DNA from: Streptomyces sp. VRA16 Mangrove soil
GTDB taxonomy: Bacteria > Actinomycetota > Actinomycetes > Streptomycetales > Streptomycetaceae
Length of the DNA stretch: 64,000 nt
Assembly (NCBI RefSeq): GCF_017377775.1
Contig: NZ_JAFVLN010000017.1
Span: forward strand, 1-64,000
Direction of reading: 5' to 3'
Below are positions 40,908-49,749 of the stretch, in pieces (position 1 is the first letter of the stretch; each line of letters begins with the position of its first letter). A program made the translations under genes and the position numbers. Below the pieces are notes generated by a model. That model was not told the origin of the DNA and made no database searches. It saw only the letters and a program-made list of their open reading frames with translations.

Positions 40908-40996
40908 CATTGAACGCCACTCTAAACCTACCTTTTACCCATCGGAAGCATTGACGTGCGAGCTTGAGTTACGCCACATTGAACGGCGTTCTAAAC
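40908..40996. promoter_or_regulatory. Two 20-bp direct repeats in ureAB / NCS1 divergent promoter region
   Basis: CATTGAACGCCACTCTAAAC (40908-40927) and CATTGAACGGCGTTCTAAAC (40977-40996) match at 17 of 20 positions and are 69 bp apart, about seven helical turns. The second holds the palindrome GAACGGCGTTC. A partial third site CATTGACG begins at about 40949. They lie between the minus-strand urease-like operon and the plus-strand permease, suggesting shared control. Confidence 0.7.
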
Positions 40997-41027
40997 GAGG
41001 GCGACACGAAGAGCCGACGAGGTGGTC

Positions 41028-42455
41028 ATGGCGATCGAACAGCGCGGAGTGGACACGATCCCGGACGCGGAGCGCACCAGCGGCCCGCGCGACCTGGTGA
41101 CGATCCTGCTCGGCTCGAACCTCTGCCTGGGGGTGATCGTCTTCGGCTGGCTGCCGGTGTCGTTCGGCCTCGGCTGGTGGGCGTCGCTCACCTCGGTGGT
41201 GGCGGGCACGGTGGTCGGCACGGCGCTCACCGCGCCGCTGGCCCTGGTCTCGCTGCGCACGGGCACGAACCTCTCGACGTCGTCCGGCGCCCAGTTCGGC
41301 GTGCGCGGCCGCCTGGTCGGCTCGATCGTCGGCCTGCTCCTGTCGCTCGGCTACACGGCGCTGACCGTGTGGATCGGCGGCGACGCGATGGTGGCGGTGG
41401 CGCACCGCCTGTTCGGCCTGCCCGTCACGGGAGTCGCGTACGGCGTCGTCTACGCGCTGCTCGCCGCCGCCACCGTCGTCGGCGCGGTCTACGGCTACAA
41501 GGTCCTGCTGCGTCTGTCCAGGGTGCTCGCCATCGGCATGACGGCCCTGCTGGCGCTCGGCGTCGTCGCGTACGCGCCGGACTTCACCACCGCCGCGCTG
41601 CCGGACGCGGGCGGCTACGCGCTCGGCTCCTTCTGGCCGACCTGGCTGCTGTCGGCGGTCGCGGCCGGGCTCTCCGGCCCGATCGCGTTCATCACGCTCC
41701 TCGGCGACTACACGCGCTACATCTCCCCCGAGCGGCACACGCCGCGCGCCGTGCTCCGCGCCACCTGGCTGGGCCTGATCATCGGCCTGCTGGTCCCCCA
41801 GCTCTTCGGCACGTTCACGGCGTACGCGGCGCGCGCGGCCCTCGACTACGCGGGCGGGCTCGTCGCCGCCTCGCCCGCCTGGTACCTGGTGCCGCTGCTG
41901 CTCGCCTCGTGCGCGGGCTCGGTCGGCAACGCCGGACTGATGCTGTACTCGATGGGCCTGGACCTCGACGCGATCCTGCCGAAGGCGTCCCGCGCCCGCG
42001 CCACGTACACCGTCGCCGTCGTCGCGACGGTCTGCGTCTTCGTCGGCCACTACGCGTGGGAGGCGCAGGACGCGATGACGTCGTTCGTCCTCCTTCTCAC
42101 CGCGATCGGCACGCCGTGGGCGGTCATCACCCTCATCGGCTTCGCCCGCTGCCGCGGGGTCTACGACGCGGACGCCCTCCAGGTCTTCAACCGCCGCTCC
42201 CGGGGCGGCGTCTACTGGTACCGCGCGGGCTGGAACCCGCGTGCCACGGCGGCCTGGGCCCTCGGCGCGGCGGTCGGCCTGCTGGCGGTCTCCCTCCCCT
42301 CGTACGAGGGCCCCCTGCTCTCCCTGACCGGCGGGGTCGACTGCAGCTTCCTGCTGTCGGGGATCGTGGGCGGTCTGGTGTACCTCCTCGTCGAGCGCCC
42401 CGCCCCGGCCGCCGCGGCCCTGCCGGAGACCGAGCGGGAGCGCGTCGCCGGCTGA
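41028..42455 (+). CDS. NCS1-family permease (purine-cytosine permease-like)
   Basis: Twelve-helix membrane carrier of 475 residues. NCS1 traits: N-terminal GPRDLVTILLGSNLCLGVIV, TGTNLSTSSGAQFGVRGR in helix 2-3, ITLLGDYTRYISPERHT and GNAGLMLYSMGLDLDAIL. Substrates of the family are nucleobases, allantoin or hydantoins. Divergent from the urease-like operon and sharing its repeated operator, it may import the nitrogen compound processed there; this is inference. ATG 41028 follows GAGGTGG closely. Confidence 0.9.
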   Translation: MAIEQRGVDTIPDAERTSGPRDLVTILLGSNLCLGVIVFGWLPVSFGLGWWASLTSVVAGTVVGTALTAPLALVSLRTGTNLSTSSGAQFGVRGRLVGSIVGLLLSLGYTALTVWIGGDAMVAVAHRLFGLPVTGVAYGVVYALLAAATVVGAVYGYKVLLRLSRVLAIGMTALLALGVVAYAPDFTTAALPDAGGYALGSFWPTWLLSAVAAGLSGPIAFITLLGDYTRYISPERHTPRAVLRATWLGLIIGLLVPQLFGTFTAYAARAALDYAGGLVAASPAWYLVPLLLASCAGSVGNAGLMLYSMGLDLDAILPKASRARATYTVAVVATVCVFVGHYAWEAQDAMTSFVLLLTAIGTPWAVITLIGFARCRGVYDADALQVFNRRSRGGVYWYRAGWNPRATAAWALGAAVGLLAVSLPSYEGPLLSLTGGVDCSFLLSGIVGGLVYLLVERPAPAAAALPETERERVAG

Positions 42456-42503
42456 GCCGGGGCCGACCGCGCCTCCGGCGCCGGGCGAGGCCGCGACCGG
42501 CGC

Positions 42504-44195
42504 TCACGCCGTGGCCATCAACGCCTCGCCGACGATCATCTGCTTCCACAGCTCGGGTATGGACTCGGCAAGGTGCACAACCCGATGCTGACCACCGGAC
42601 AGGAGCCAGCTGAGCAGCACCCGCCGGGTGATCGTCTGCTTGAGGGCGAACGCGTCGTCATCGGCGGCCAGCGCCGCAAGCGCCGCTTTCAGCTTCGGGG
42701 CCTCCACGCCACCGTGCATCAGGTGGTTGCGTGCCTCCTTGAAGGCCGCGAAGCGGCGGATCACCGCGTCGTCGACCGAGTCGAGGGCGGCCTGGGCGTC
42801 CGGCCTGATCCAGCCGTCCGTGTTCCGGGGATCGCTGCCGCCCAGCTTGTCGATCACGAAGTCGGGCAGCAACGTGTCCACGGCGGGCGGGTCCTCACTC
42901 AGCAGCCGCCGCTCGTTTCTCGTCGGGGAACCCGCGAGCCGCCGCGCGACGGCGGTGTCGTCACGCTCGATCATCATGCGGATCCACGCACGGCGCCGGT
43001 GCTCGTACTCCTGGTAGAAGGCCAGGATGAACTGCTGCCCGTAGGCGGAACGCTCGGCGGGCCGCACCTCACTCACCTCACGCCGGAAGCGCTCGAGGGC
43101 CTGCCGCGCGTCGTGCAGCGCGGACGCCGCCTCCAGGAGTCCGCCCTCGGTCCTGCGGGTCCGTGGCGCGGCCTGGACGGTGCCGTCGGCGGTCGCCGCC
43201 CGCTTGGCCGTGGTCCAGCTCTTGTAGTACAGGCGGATCGAGGCCGGTGCGGGCCTGCGGTGCCCGGCACGGTCCTGGGTCCGCACCCAGATCTCGTACG
43301 CCTGATAGGTCGTCGGCGTCCCCGCACGCGCCGCGTCGGACAGGAAGTCGCGCAGGGCCGCGGGATAGTCCTGCGGCTCGTAGACCAGCCCGCCCGGCGG
43401 GCGGCCCCGGCGGTCGGGCGTCAGCCCGAGGGCCCGCTGTGCCTGCGCCCACGCACCGCCGCCCAGGCGCTTCATCACCGTCTGGCTGGTGGGCGGCCAG
43501 GGCGTGCTGCCCTTGGAGGATTCCATGCCGAGTTCGTCGAGCACGCTCTCGCGCCACGTGTCGTAGCGCGCCTTGGCGATGCCGAACTCCTCGCCGGCCA
43601 CCGCGCCGTCGCTGACCTTGGTGCGTGCCGCGTGGGCCAGGCCGAGGATGTCGGCGACCGTCTCGGCGGCCACGCCCTCGCGCAGCAGCAGACTGCCCAC
43701 ACCCTCCATCTCGTCCAGGTCCATCTCGTGCACCGCACGCGCACGGTCGGCGGCCAGGCCGAGGTCACGGGCGAGGACGTACCACACGGCGGCCTCGATC
43801 GCGCACTGCGCGAAGGCGAACTCCTGCACGTCGACGTCGAAGAGGACGCCCGCCTCGGTCACGGCCTCGCGCACGACAGCCGCCGGGATCTCAGGGAACA
43901 GCAGCGCATACCTCGCCTCGACGTCGCTGCGCTTGGCTCCCCCCTCGGACATCGCCACGATGGCCGCGCGGTGCACTTCGAGGAACTCCTTGACCTGCAC
44001 GGACAGTTCTTCGGCACGGGCCTCCCGGCGGGCGCCGCGGGCCTCGACCGCGGTCACCGCCGTGCCGAGGTGCACGAGGATCTGGCGCACCCTCTCGCGG
44101 GTCACACCGAACTGCTCCCCGATCTCCTGCAGCGTGCGGCCCTGCTCGTACAGGTCGGCCATCGCCTGGTTTCGCTCCTGGAACTCGGCACGCAC
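42504..44195 (-). CDS. Large protein with sigma-region-4-like HTH and C-terminal HEPN-like motif
   Basis: 563 residues from GTG 44195 (GGGGGTGG five bases upstream); a GTG 75 bases earlier has no site. Near the N-terminus is an HTH like sigma-70 region 4: LYEQGRTLQEIGEQFGVTRE followed by RVRQILVHLG. Then come long helical, unrecognised segments, a possible DNA-binding repeat (KSWTTAKRAATADGTVQAAP), and near the C-terminus FAAFKEARNHLMHGG, which contains Rx4H followed by Gly as in HEPN RNases, in a helical context. No signal peptide or membrane helix. Monocistronic next to ilvE. A regulator or a stress/defence effector are both possible; the HEPN reading needs structure prediction. Confidence 0.7.
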   Translation of the reverse strand: MRAEFQERNQAMADLYEQGRTLQEIGEQFGVTRERVRQILVHLGTAVTAVEARGARREARAEELSVQVKEFLEVHRAAIVAMSEGGAKRSDVEARYALLFPEIPAAVVREAVTEAGVLFDVDVQEFAFAQCAIEAAVWYVLARDLGLAADRARAVHEMDLDEMEGVGSLLLREGVAAETVADILGLAHAARTKVSDGAVAGEEFGIAKARYDTWRESVLDELGMESSKGSTPWPPTSQTVMKRLGGGAWAQAQRALGLTPDRRGRPPGGLVYEPQDYPAALRDFLSDAARAGTPTTYQAYEIWVRTQDRAGHRRPAPASIRLYYKSWTTAKRAATADGTVQAAPRTRRTEGGLLEAASALHDARQALERFRREVSEVRPAERSAYGQQFILAFYQEYEHRRRAWIRMMIERDDTAVARRLAGSPTRNERRLLSEDPPAVDTLLPDFVIDKLGGSDPRNTDGWIRPDAQAALDSVDDAVIRRFAAFKEARNHLMHGGVEAPKLKAALAALAADDDAFALKQTITRRVLLSWLLSGGQHRVVHLAESIPELWKQMIVGEALMATA

Positions 44196-44311
44196 CGCGG
44201 CCACCCCCGCTCTCCCCGTCAACCACCAGCTGCCGTAAGCCCGTTGGGGCGTACAGGAAAACCATGCCACGGCCCACTGACAACGCGGGAGTACCGGTGC
44301 CCCGCAAACGA

Positions 44312-44343
44312 TCAGGGGCGCCCCCGAACGGGAGCGCCCCTGA
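44312..44343 (-). terminator. Terminator after ilvE
   Basis: TCAGGGGCGC (44312-44321) and GCGCCCCTGA (44334-44343) form a perfect 10-bp stem, 15 bases beyond the ilvE stop. Confidence 0.75.
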
Positions 44344-44358
44344 CAGCCGGAGTCCCGG

Positions 44359-45447
44359 TCAGCCGATCCGGTGCATCCAGCCGTGCGCGTCGTCGACCGT
44401 GCCGCGCTGCAGGTTCAGCAGGGCGTCACGGAGCTTCAGGGTGACCTCGCCGGGGGTGCCGTCGCCGTGCGTCCACTGGTCCGACTTGGTCTTGACCGTG
44501 CCGATCGGGGTGACGACCGCGGCGGTGCCGCAGGCGAAGACCTCGGTCAGGGCGCCCGACTTGGCGTCCGCGCGCCACTGCTCCAGGGTGATCACGCCCT
44601 CCTCGGCGGTGTAGCCGAGGTCGCGGGCGACCTGGAGGAGGGAGTCGCGGGTGATGCCCTCCAGGATCGAGCCGGTGAGGGCCGGAGTGACGATGCGGTC
44701 GCCGTAGACGAACGCGACGTTCATCGAGCCGGACTCCTCGACCTTGGTGCGGGTCACCGCGTCGAGGTAGACGACCTGGTCGCAGCCGTTGGCCGCGGCC
44801 TCGGCCTGCGGGAGCAGGGAGGCGGCGTAGTTGCCGCCCGTCTTCGCGTCACCGGTGCCGCCGGGGACGGCGCGGACGTGGTCCTCGGAGACCCAGATGG
44901 TGACCGGCTTGACGCCGCCCGCGAAGTACGCGCCGGACGGGGAGGCGATCAGCATGAACAGGTACTCGTTGGCCGGGTGCACCCCGAGGCCGACCTCGGT
45001 CGCGAACATGAAGGGGCGCAGGTACAGCGCCTCCTCGCCGCCGTGCGGCGGCACCCAGTCGGCGTCCTGCGCGAGCAGCACGTCGAGGGCCTCGATGAAG
45101 AGCTCCTCGGGCAGCTCGGCCATGGCCATGCGGCGGGAGGAGGCGCGGAAGCGGCGGGCGTTGGCCTCCGGGCGGAAGACGGCGACGGAGCCGTCCGGCT
45201 GCCGGTACGCCTTGAGGCCCTCGAAGATCTCCTGGCCGTAGTGGAGCACGTGCGTGGACGGGTCGAGGGAGATCGGACCGTAGGGGACGAGCTGGGCGTC
45301 GTGCCAGCCGCGGCCCTCCGTCCACTTGATCGTCACCATGTGGTCGGTGAAGTGCCGGCCGAACCCGGGGCTGGCCAGGATCGCCTCGCGCTCGGCGGCG
45401 GAGAGCGGGCTGGCGGAAGGCTTGAGTTCGATCGTGGGCGTCGTCAT
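44359..45447 (-). CDS. ilvE: Branched-chain amino acid aminotransferase
   Basis: PLP-dependent class IV aminotransferase, final step of Val/Leu/Ile synthesis. 362 residues, large-type BCAT. Visible: HYGQEIFEGLKAYRQPDGSV, RRMAMAELPEELFIEALDVL, substrate segment SPSGAYFAGGVKPVTIWVSE, GGNYAASLLPQAEAAANGCD containing the approach to the PLP Lys, and TEVFACGTAAVVTPIG near the end. ATG follows AAGGA at 8 bases. It is in the same orientation as leuB upstream, but a strong terminator stands between them. Confidence 0.95.
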   Translation of the reverse strand: MTTPTIELKPSASPLSAAEREAILASPGFGRHFTDHMVTIKWTEGRGWHDAQLVPYGPISLDPSTHVLHYGQEIFEGLKAYRQPDGSVAVFRPEANARRFRASSRRMAMAELPEELFIEALDVLLAQDADWVPPHGGEEALYLRPFMFATEVGLGVHPANEYLFMLIASPSGAYFAGGVKPVTIWVSEDHVRAVPGGTGDAKTGGNYAASLLPQAEAAANGCDQVVYLDAVTRTKVEESGSMNVAFVYGDRIVTPALTGSILEGITRDSLLQVARDLGYTAEEGVITLEQWRADAKSGALTEVFACGTAAVVTPIGTVKTKSDQWTHGDGTPGEVTLKLRDALLNLQRGTVDDAHGWMHRIG

Positions 45448-45645
45448 AGTGTCGTGTCCTTCACCGTTTGGTTGTGACGGACCGCGCTCACGTCTGCACT
45501 CCTTGTACTAGGACGTCCGAGCTTTCGCGTACATCGCGGCCCCGCGTTCGATTATCGCGCGCGCGGAGCTGTGCTCGAAACGGGCCTGGTGGGAGAGGTG
45601 TGGTGCGGCCCAGAAGTCGATGGTGGCACCCGGGGCCGCGGCATG

Positions 45646-45682
45646 AGAAGCCGCCGGGTGCTGTTGCGACCCGGCGGCTTCT
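45646..45682 (-). terminator. Terminator after leuB
   Basis: AGAAGCCGCCGGGT (45646-45659) and its exact complement (45669-45682) form a 14-bp stem with a 9-base loop, 21 bases after the leuB stop. Confidence 0.85.
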
Positions 45683-45703
45683 GTTGCGTGGATGAGCGCC
45701 GGG

Positions 45704-46756
<1,053 letters not shown>

Positions 46757-46886
46757 GTGGAGCACCGTACTCCTTGTCCCATGGGATGACATGCGGTGTC
46801 CAGAATACGGACGGACCACCGGCCGGTCGTCGGCTGTTCACCCGCAGGTCTGGCGGGAGTTGGGATCCGCTGGGAAGTTCTCCCTC

Positions 46887-48479
46887 ATGACTGTGCCTTT
46901 CGGGGGGACACCCCCTGAGCCGCCCGTCCCTGACGTCGGCATACCGCCGCGGCTCGCGCGGCGGATGAGCATGCCCGAGCAGTACGCGTACCTGCGCGCG
47001 AGGTTCAGCAGGCGCCGCGCCCTGGTGACGGCGGGCGCGGTGGCGAGCGGGGCGCTGGCCGGGTGCTCGGACGGCACACCGTCGCGCGCGAAGGCATCAC
47101 CGTCGCCGTCGTCGGCGGTGCACGGCTCCGCCGTGGCCCCCTTCGGCCGTCATCTCGCCTTCGGCGCCGACCCGATGACGCAGATGCGGGTGGCGTGGCA
47201 GGTACCGCTCGCGGTCGGGAAGCCGTACGTGCGGATCGGCCTGCGCCCCGACGACCTGGGACGGAAGATCCCCGCGGAGACCCGCGCGCTGCACACCCCG
47301 GGGGTCAGCGGGGTCCGGCTCGCACTGGACCAGTTCTATGTGCACGCGGCGCTCGACCGCCTCACCCCGGGCACGACGTACTACTACGGCGTCGGCCACG
47401 AGGGTTTCGACCCGGCGGCGCCCGCGCGCCGCTCCACGATCAGCAGCTTCCGCACGGCTCCTGCCGCCCCGGAGGCGTTCACCTTCACGGCCTTCGGCGA
47501 CCAGGGCGTGGGCGAGGCGGCCGCGGCGAACGACCATCTGATGCTGAAGCAGGACCCGGCCTTCCATCTCCACGCGGGCGACCTCTGCTACGCGGACGGC
47601 ACCGGGCACGGCAAGAAGAGCGACGGCTACGACCCCGGTTCCTGGGACCTGTTCCTCAAGCAGAACGAGCAGGTCGCGCGGACCGTGCCGTGGATGGTGA
47701 CGACCGGCAACCACGACATGGAGGCCTGGTACTCGCCGGAGGGCTACGGCGGCCAGCTGGCCCGCTGGTCGCTGCCGGACAGCGGCTTCGACGGGCGGTC
47801 GACGCCGGGCGCGTACTCCTTCTCGTACGGGAACGTGGGCGTGGTGGCGCTGGACGCCAACGATGTCAGCTACGAGATCACGGCGAACCTCGGCCACAGC
47901 GACGGCCGGCAGACGGCGTGGCTGGACAGAACCCTGGGCGCGCTGCGGGCGGCCGCGCACATCGACTTCGTCGTCGTGTTCTTCCACCACTGCGCGTACT
48001 CGACGTCCTCGCACGCCTCCGACGGCGGGGTGCGCAAGGCGTGGGTGCCGCTGTTCGACAAACACCGGGTGGACCTGGTGGTCAACGGCCACAACCACGT
48101 CTACGAACGCACCGACGCGGTGCGCGGCGGCGCGGTCGGCCGGGCCGTGCCGGTCGGCGGCACGGCGGATCCCGGGCGCGACGGGATCGTGTACGTCACC
48201 GCGGGCGGCGGGGGCCGCGACCTGTACGGCTTCCGGCCCGGCAGCAAGGAGAGCTACGAGGGGCACGAGAGCCGGCACCAGCAGGTCGACAGCTTCGTCT
48301 GGGCGACGAGCTCCGGGCGGACCAGGAACGAGACCGTGGACTGGTCACGGGTGCGCTATCGCGGGTTCTCCCTGCTCAAGGTCGAGGTGGAGTCCGGCGC
48401 ACACCCGCGCATGAAGGTGTCCGCGCTCGCCCGGGGCGGCGAGCGCATCGACCACTTCGAGGTGAAGCGGGCTACGTGA
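46887..48479 (+). CDS. Tat-exported metallophosphoesterase (purple acid phosphatase-like)
   Basis: 530 residues. A twin-arginine type leader with FSRRRALVTAGAVASGALAGC carries a lipobox-like LAGC, so it is probably a Tat-exported lipoprotein. An N-terminal fibronectin-like domain (MTQMRVAWQVPLAVGKPYVR to TYYYGVGH) precedes the calcineurin-type domain with FGDQGVG, HAGDLCYADG, WMVTTGNHDMEAW, VFFHHCAYSTSSH and LVVNGHNHVYERT. It would hydrolyse extracellular phosphate esters. The organisation matches alkaline or acid phosphatases of the PAP family. ATG 46887 is assumed from GGGAAG about 10 bases upstream. Confidence 0.9.
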   Translation: MTVPFGGTPPEPPVPDVGIPPRLARRMSMPEQYAYLRARFSRRRALVTAGAVASGALAGCSDGTPSRAKASPSPSSAVHGSAVAPFGRHLAFGADPMTQMRVAWQVPLAVGKPYVRIGLRPDDLGRKIPAETRALHTPGVSGVRLALDQFYVHAALDRLTPGTTYYYGVGHEGFDPAAPARRSTISSFRTAPAAPEAFTFTAFGDQGVGEAAAANDHLMLKQDPAFHLHAGDLCYADGTGHGKKSDGYDPGSWDLFLKQNEQVARTVPWMVTTGNHDMEAWYSPEGYGGQLARWSLPDSGFDGRSTPGAYSFSYGNVGVVALDANDVSYEITANLGHSDGRQTAWLDRTLGALRAAAHIDFVVVFFHHCAYSTSSHASDGGVRKAWVPLFDKHRVDLVVNGHNHVYERTDAVRGGAVGRAVPVGGTADPGRDGIVYVTAGGGGRDLYGFRPGSKESYEGHESRHQQVDSFVWATSSGRTRNETVDWSRVRYRGFSLLKVEVESGAHPRMKVSALARGGERIDHFEVKRAT

Positions 48480-48496
48480 GCGGGGGCGTGCGGGGC

Positions 48497-48640
48497 TCAG
48501 CGAGCCGTCGCCCCACCGTTGTCCCTGCGGTCGAGGGCGCGCTGAAGGGCCTCGGCGGCGTACTTCGCCGTGCGGCGGTCGGTTTCGGAGGACGGCGAGA
48601 CGTGGCGGACTCGGCGGCGGGCGGGCGTCGCTGTGGCCAT
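48497..48640 (-). CDS. Small conserved-looking hypothetical protein (47 residues)
   Basis: Short basic protein starting MATATPARRRVRHVSPSSET and ending ALQRALDRRDNGGATAR, preceded by TAGGAG nine bases before the ATG. Third codon positions are G/C-rich as in real genes. The helix KYAAEALQRALDRR suggests a small regulatory or structural protein. It is convergent with the phosphoesterase gene, stops 18 bases apart. Function unknown. Confidence 0.6.
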   Translation of the reverse strand: MATATPARRRVRHVSPSSETDRRTAKYAAEALQRALDRRDNGGATAR

Positions 48641-48970
48641 GGTGATCGACTCCTAGAGATCACATGAGGTCGCGCGCTGTCTGAGGGTGCGCGGACCCGC
48701 GGGGATTTCGAGGTGCCGGAAGGGCGGGGAGCGGGAGCTGCAGGGGTTGCCTGCCAGGTGCTCGGCTCACGGCCGCCATTCGCCGGATCGGGCGAGACGT
48801 TCGGCTTCTACAAAGCTAGGACAGCTCTCTGTTTCTGTCTCCACAATTACTCGGACTTCCTACTATCTGAGACGGGCCTCACACCATCGGCCTCACCAGT
48901 CACATCAGCCCCGCCCGTCGCACTCCGGAGCCCCGGAGTTCTGGCCCCTGGAGCTCTGGACCCTGGAGCC
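48641..48970. other. Gene-free region with short G-rich repeats
   Basis: No gene seen in these 330 bp. The left part is AT-richer than average (around 48820-48870, with TTTCTGTCTCCACAATTACT) and may hold the promoter of the 47-residue gene. The right part (48925-48975) has tandem variants of CTGGAGCTCTGGACCCTGGA. Confidence 0.4.
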
Positions 48971-49513
48971 CTAGAGCAGGTCCCCGTCCCGCCAGTCGAA
49001 GAGCAGGGGGTGGCCCGGGTCGAGGGCGCGGGCGGCGGCGGGCGGGAACAGGAGCGGCGGGTCCTCGTCCGGCAGCGCGACGACACCGTCCGGCCCGTAC
49101 GCGGCGAACGGTCCGGCCCAGCGCACCCAGCCCCGGCCCGTGTAGAGCGGCTCGCCGTCGGCGGAGGCGGAGAGCGCGCCGAGGTCGTGGGCCCGCTCGA
49201 TCACTCGCTCCAGGGCGCCCATGAGCTGTCCGCCGAGCCCGGTCCTGCGGACGTCGGCGCGGACGGCGACCGCCTCCACGTAGCCGACGCGCAGGGTTCG
49301 GCCGCGGTGGACGGCCCGGCGCTGGGCGACCGAGCCGTGGGCGAGCAGGGCGCCGGTGGCGTCGTCGTGCACCAGGGCGTGGACGCCGCCGAGGCCGTGC
49401 GCCCAGTCGGCGTCGGAGAAGTCGCCGTCGAAGGCGTCGTCCAACAGGCGCCGGGCGGCGGCCAGTTCGGCCGGGTCGAGGTCGGCGGTGTGGGCGGTGC
49501 GCAGCACATTCAC
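48971..49513 (-). CDS. Aminoglycoside 2'-N-acetyltransferase-like GNAT protein
   Basis: 180 residues. Order of motifs follows AAC(2')-I enzymes: RTAHTADLDPAELAAARRLL, AFDGDFSDADWAHGLGGVHAL, VAQRRAVHRGRTLRVGYVEA, acetyl-CoA loop VAVRADVRRTGLGGQLMGAL, LGALSASADGEPLYTGRGW and the end PLLFDWRDGDLL. The mycobacterial AAC(2')-Ic has the same GDFxxxDWxHxLGGxHAL and CDWRxGD signatures. It would acetylate the 2'-amino group of some aminoglycosides; intrinsic function may be different. GTG start; gene stands alone. Confidence 0.85.
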   Translation of the reverse strand: MNVLRTAHTADLDPAELAAARRLLDDAFDGDFSDADWAHGLGGVHALVHDDATGALLAHGSVAQRRAVHRGRTLRVGYVEAVAVRADVRRTGLGGQLMGALERVIERAHDLGALSASADGEPLYTGRGWVRWAGPFAAYGPDGVVALPDEDPPLLFPPAAARALDPGHPLLFDWRDGDLL

Positions 49514-49749
49514 GCGGCCACGTTACGCGGAGCGCGCGACGGGCGGCGAGCGGCGAACGGCGAGCGATGGGCGGCGCGCGACGAGCGATGGGCGACAGGA
49601 GCGCGGCGCGCCGGCGCACGGGTTCATGGACCTGAATCGCGGTCATCGATCCGAACATTTTCGCGTCGTTCGCCTTGACGGTCCCCACCCGACCCTCCAT
49701 GCTCCGATTCATCGGATGTCTAGGTAGCCTCACGGATCGGAGTGACCCG

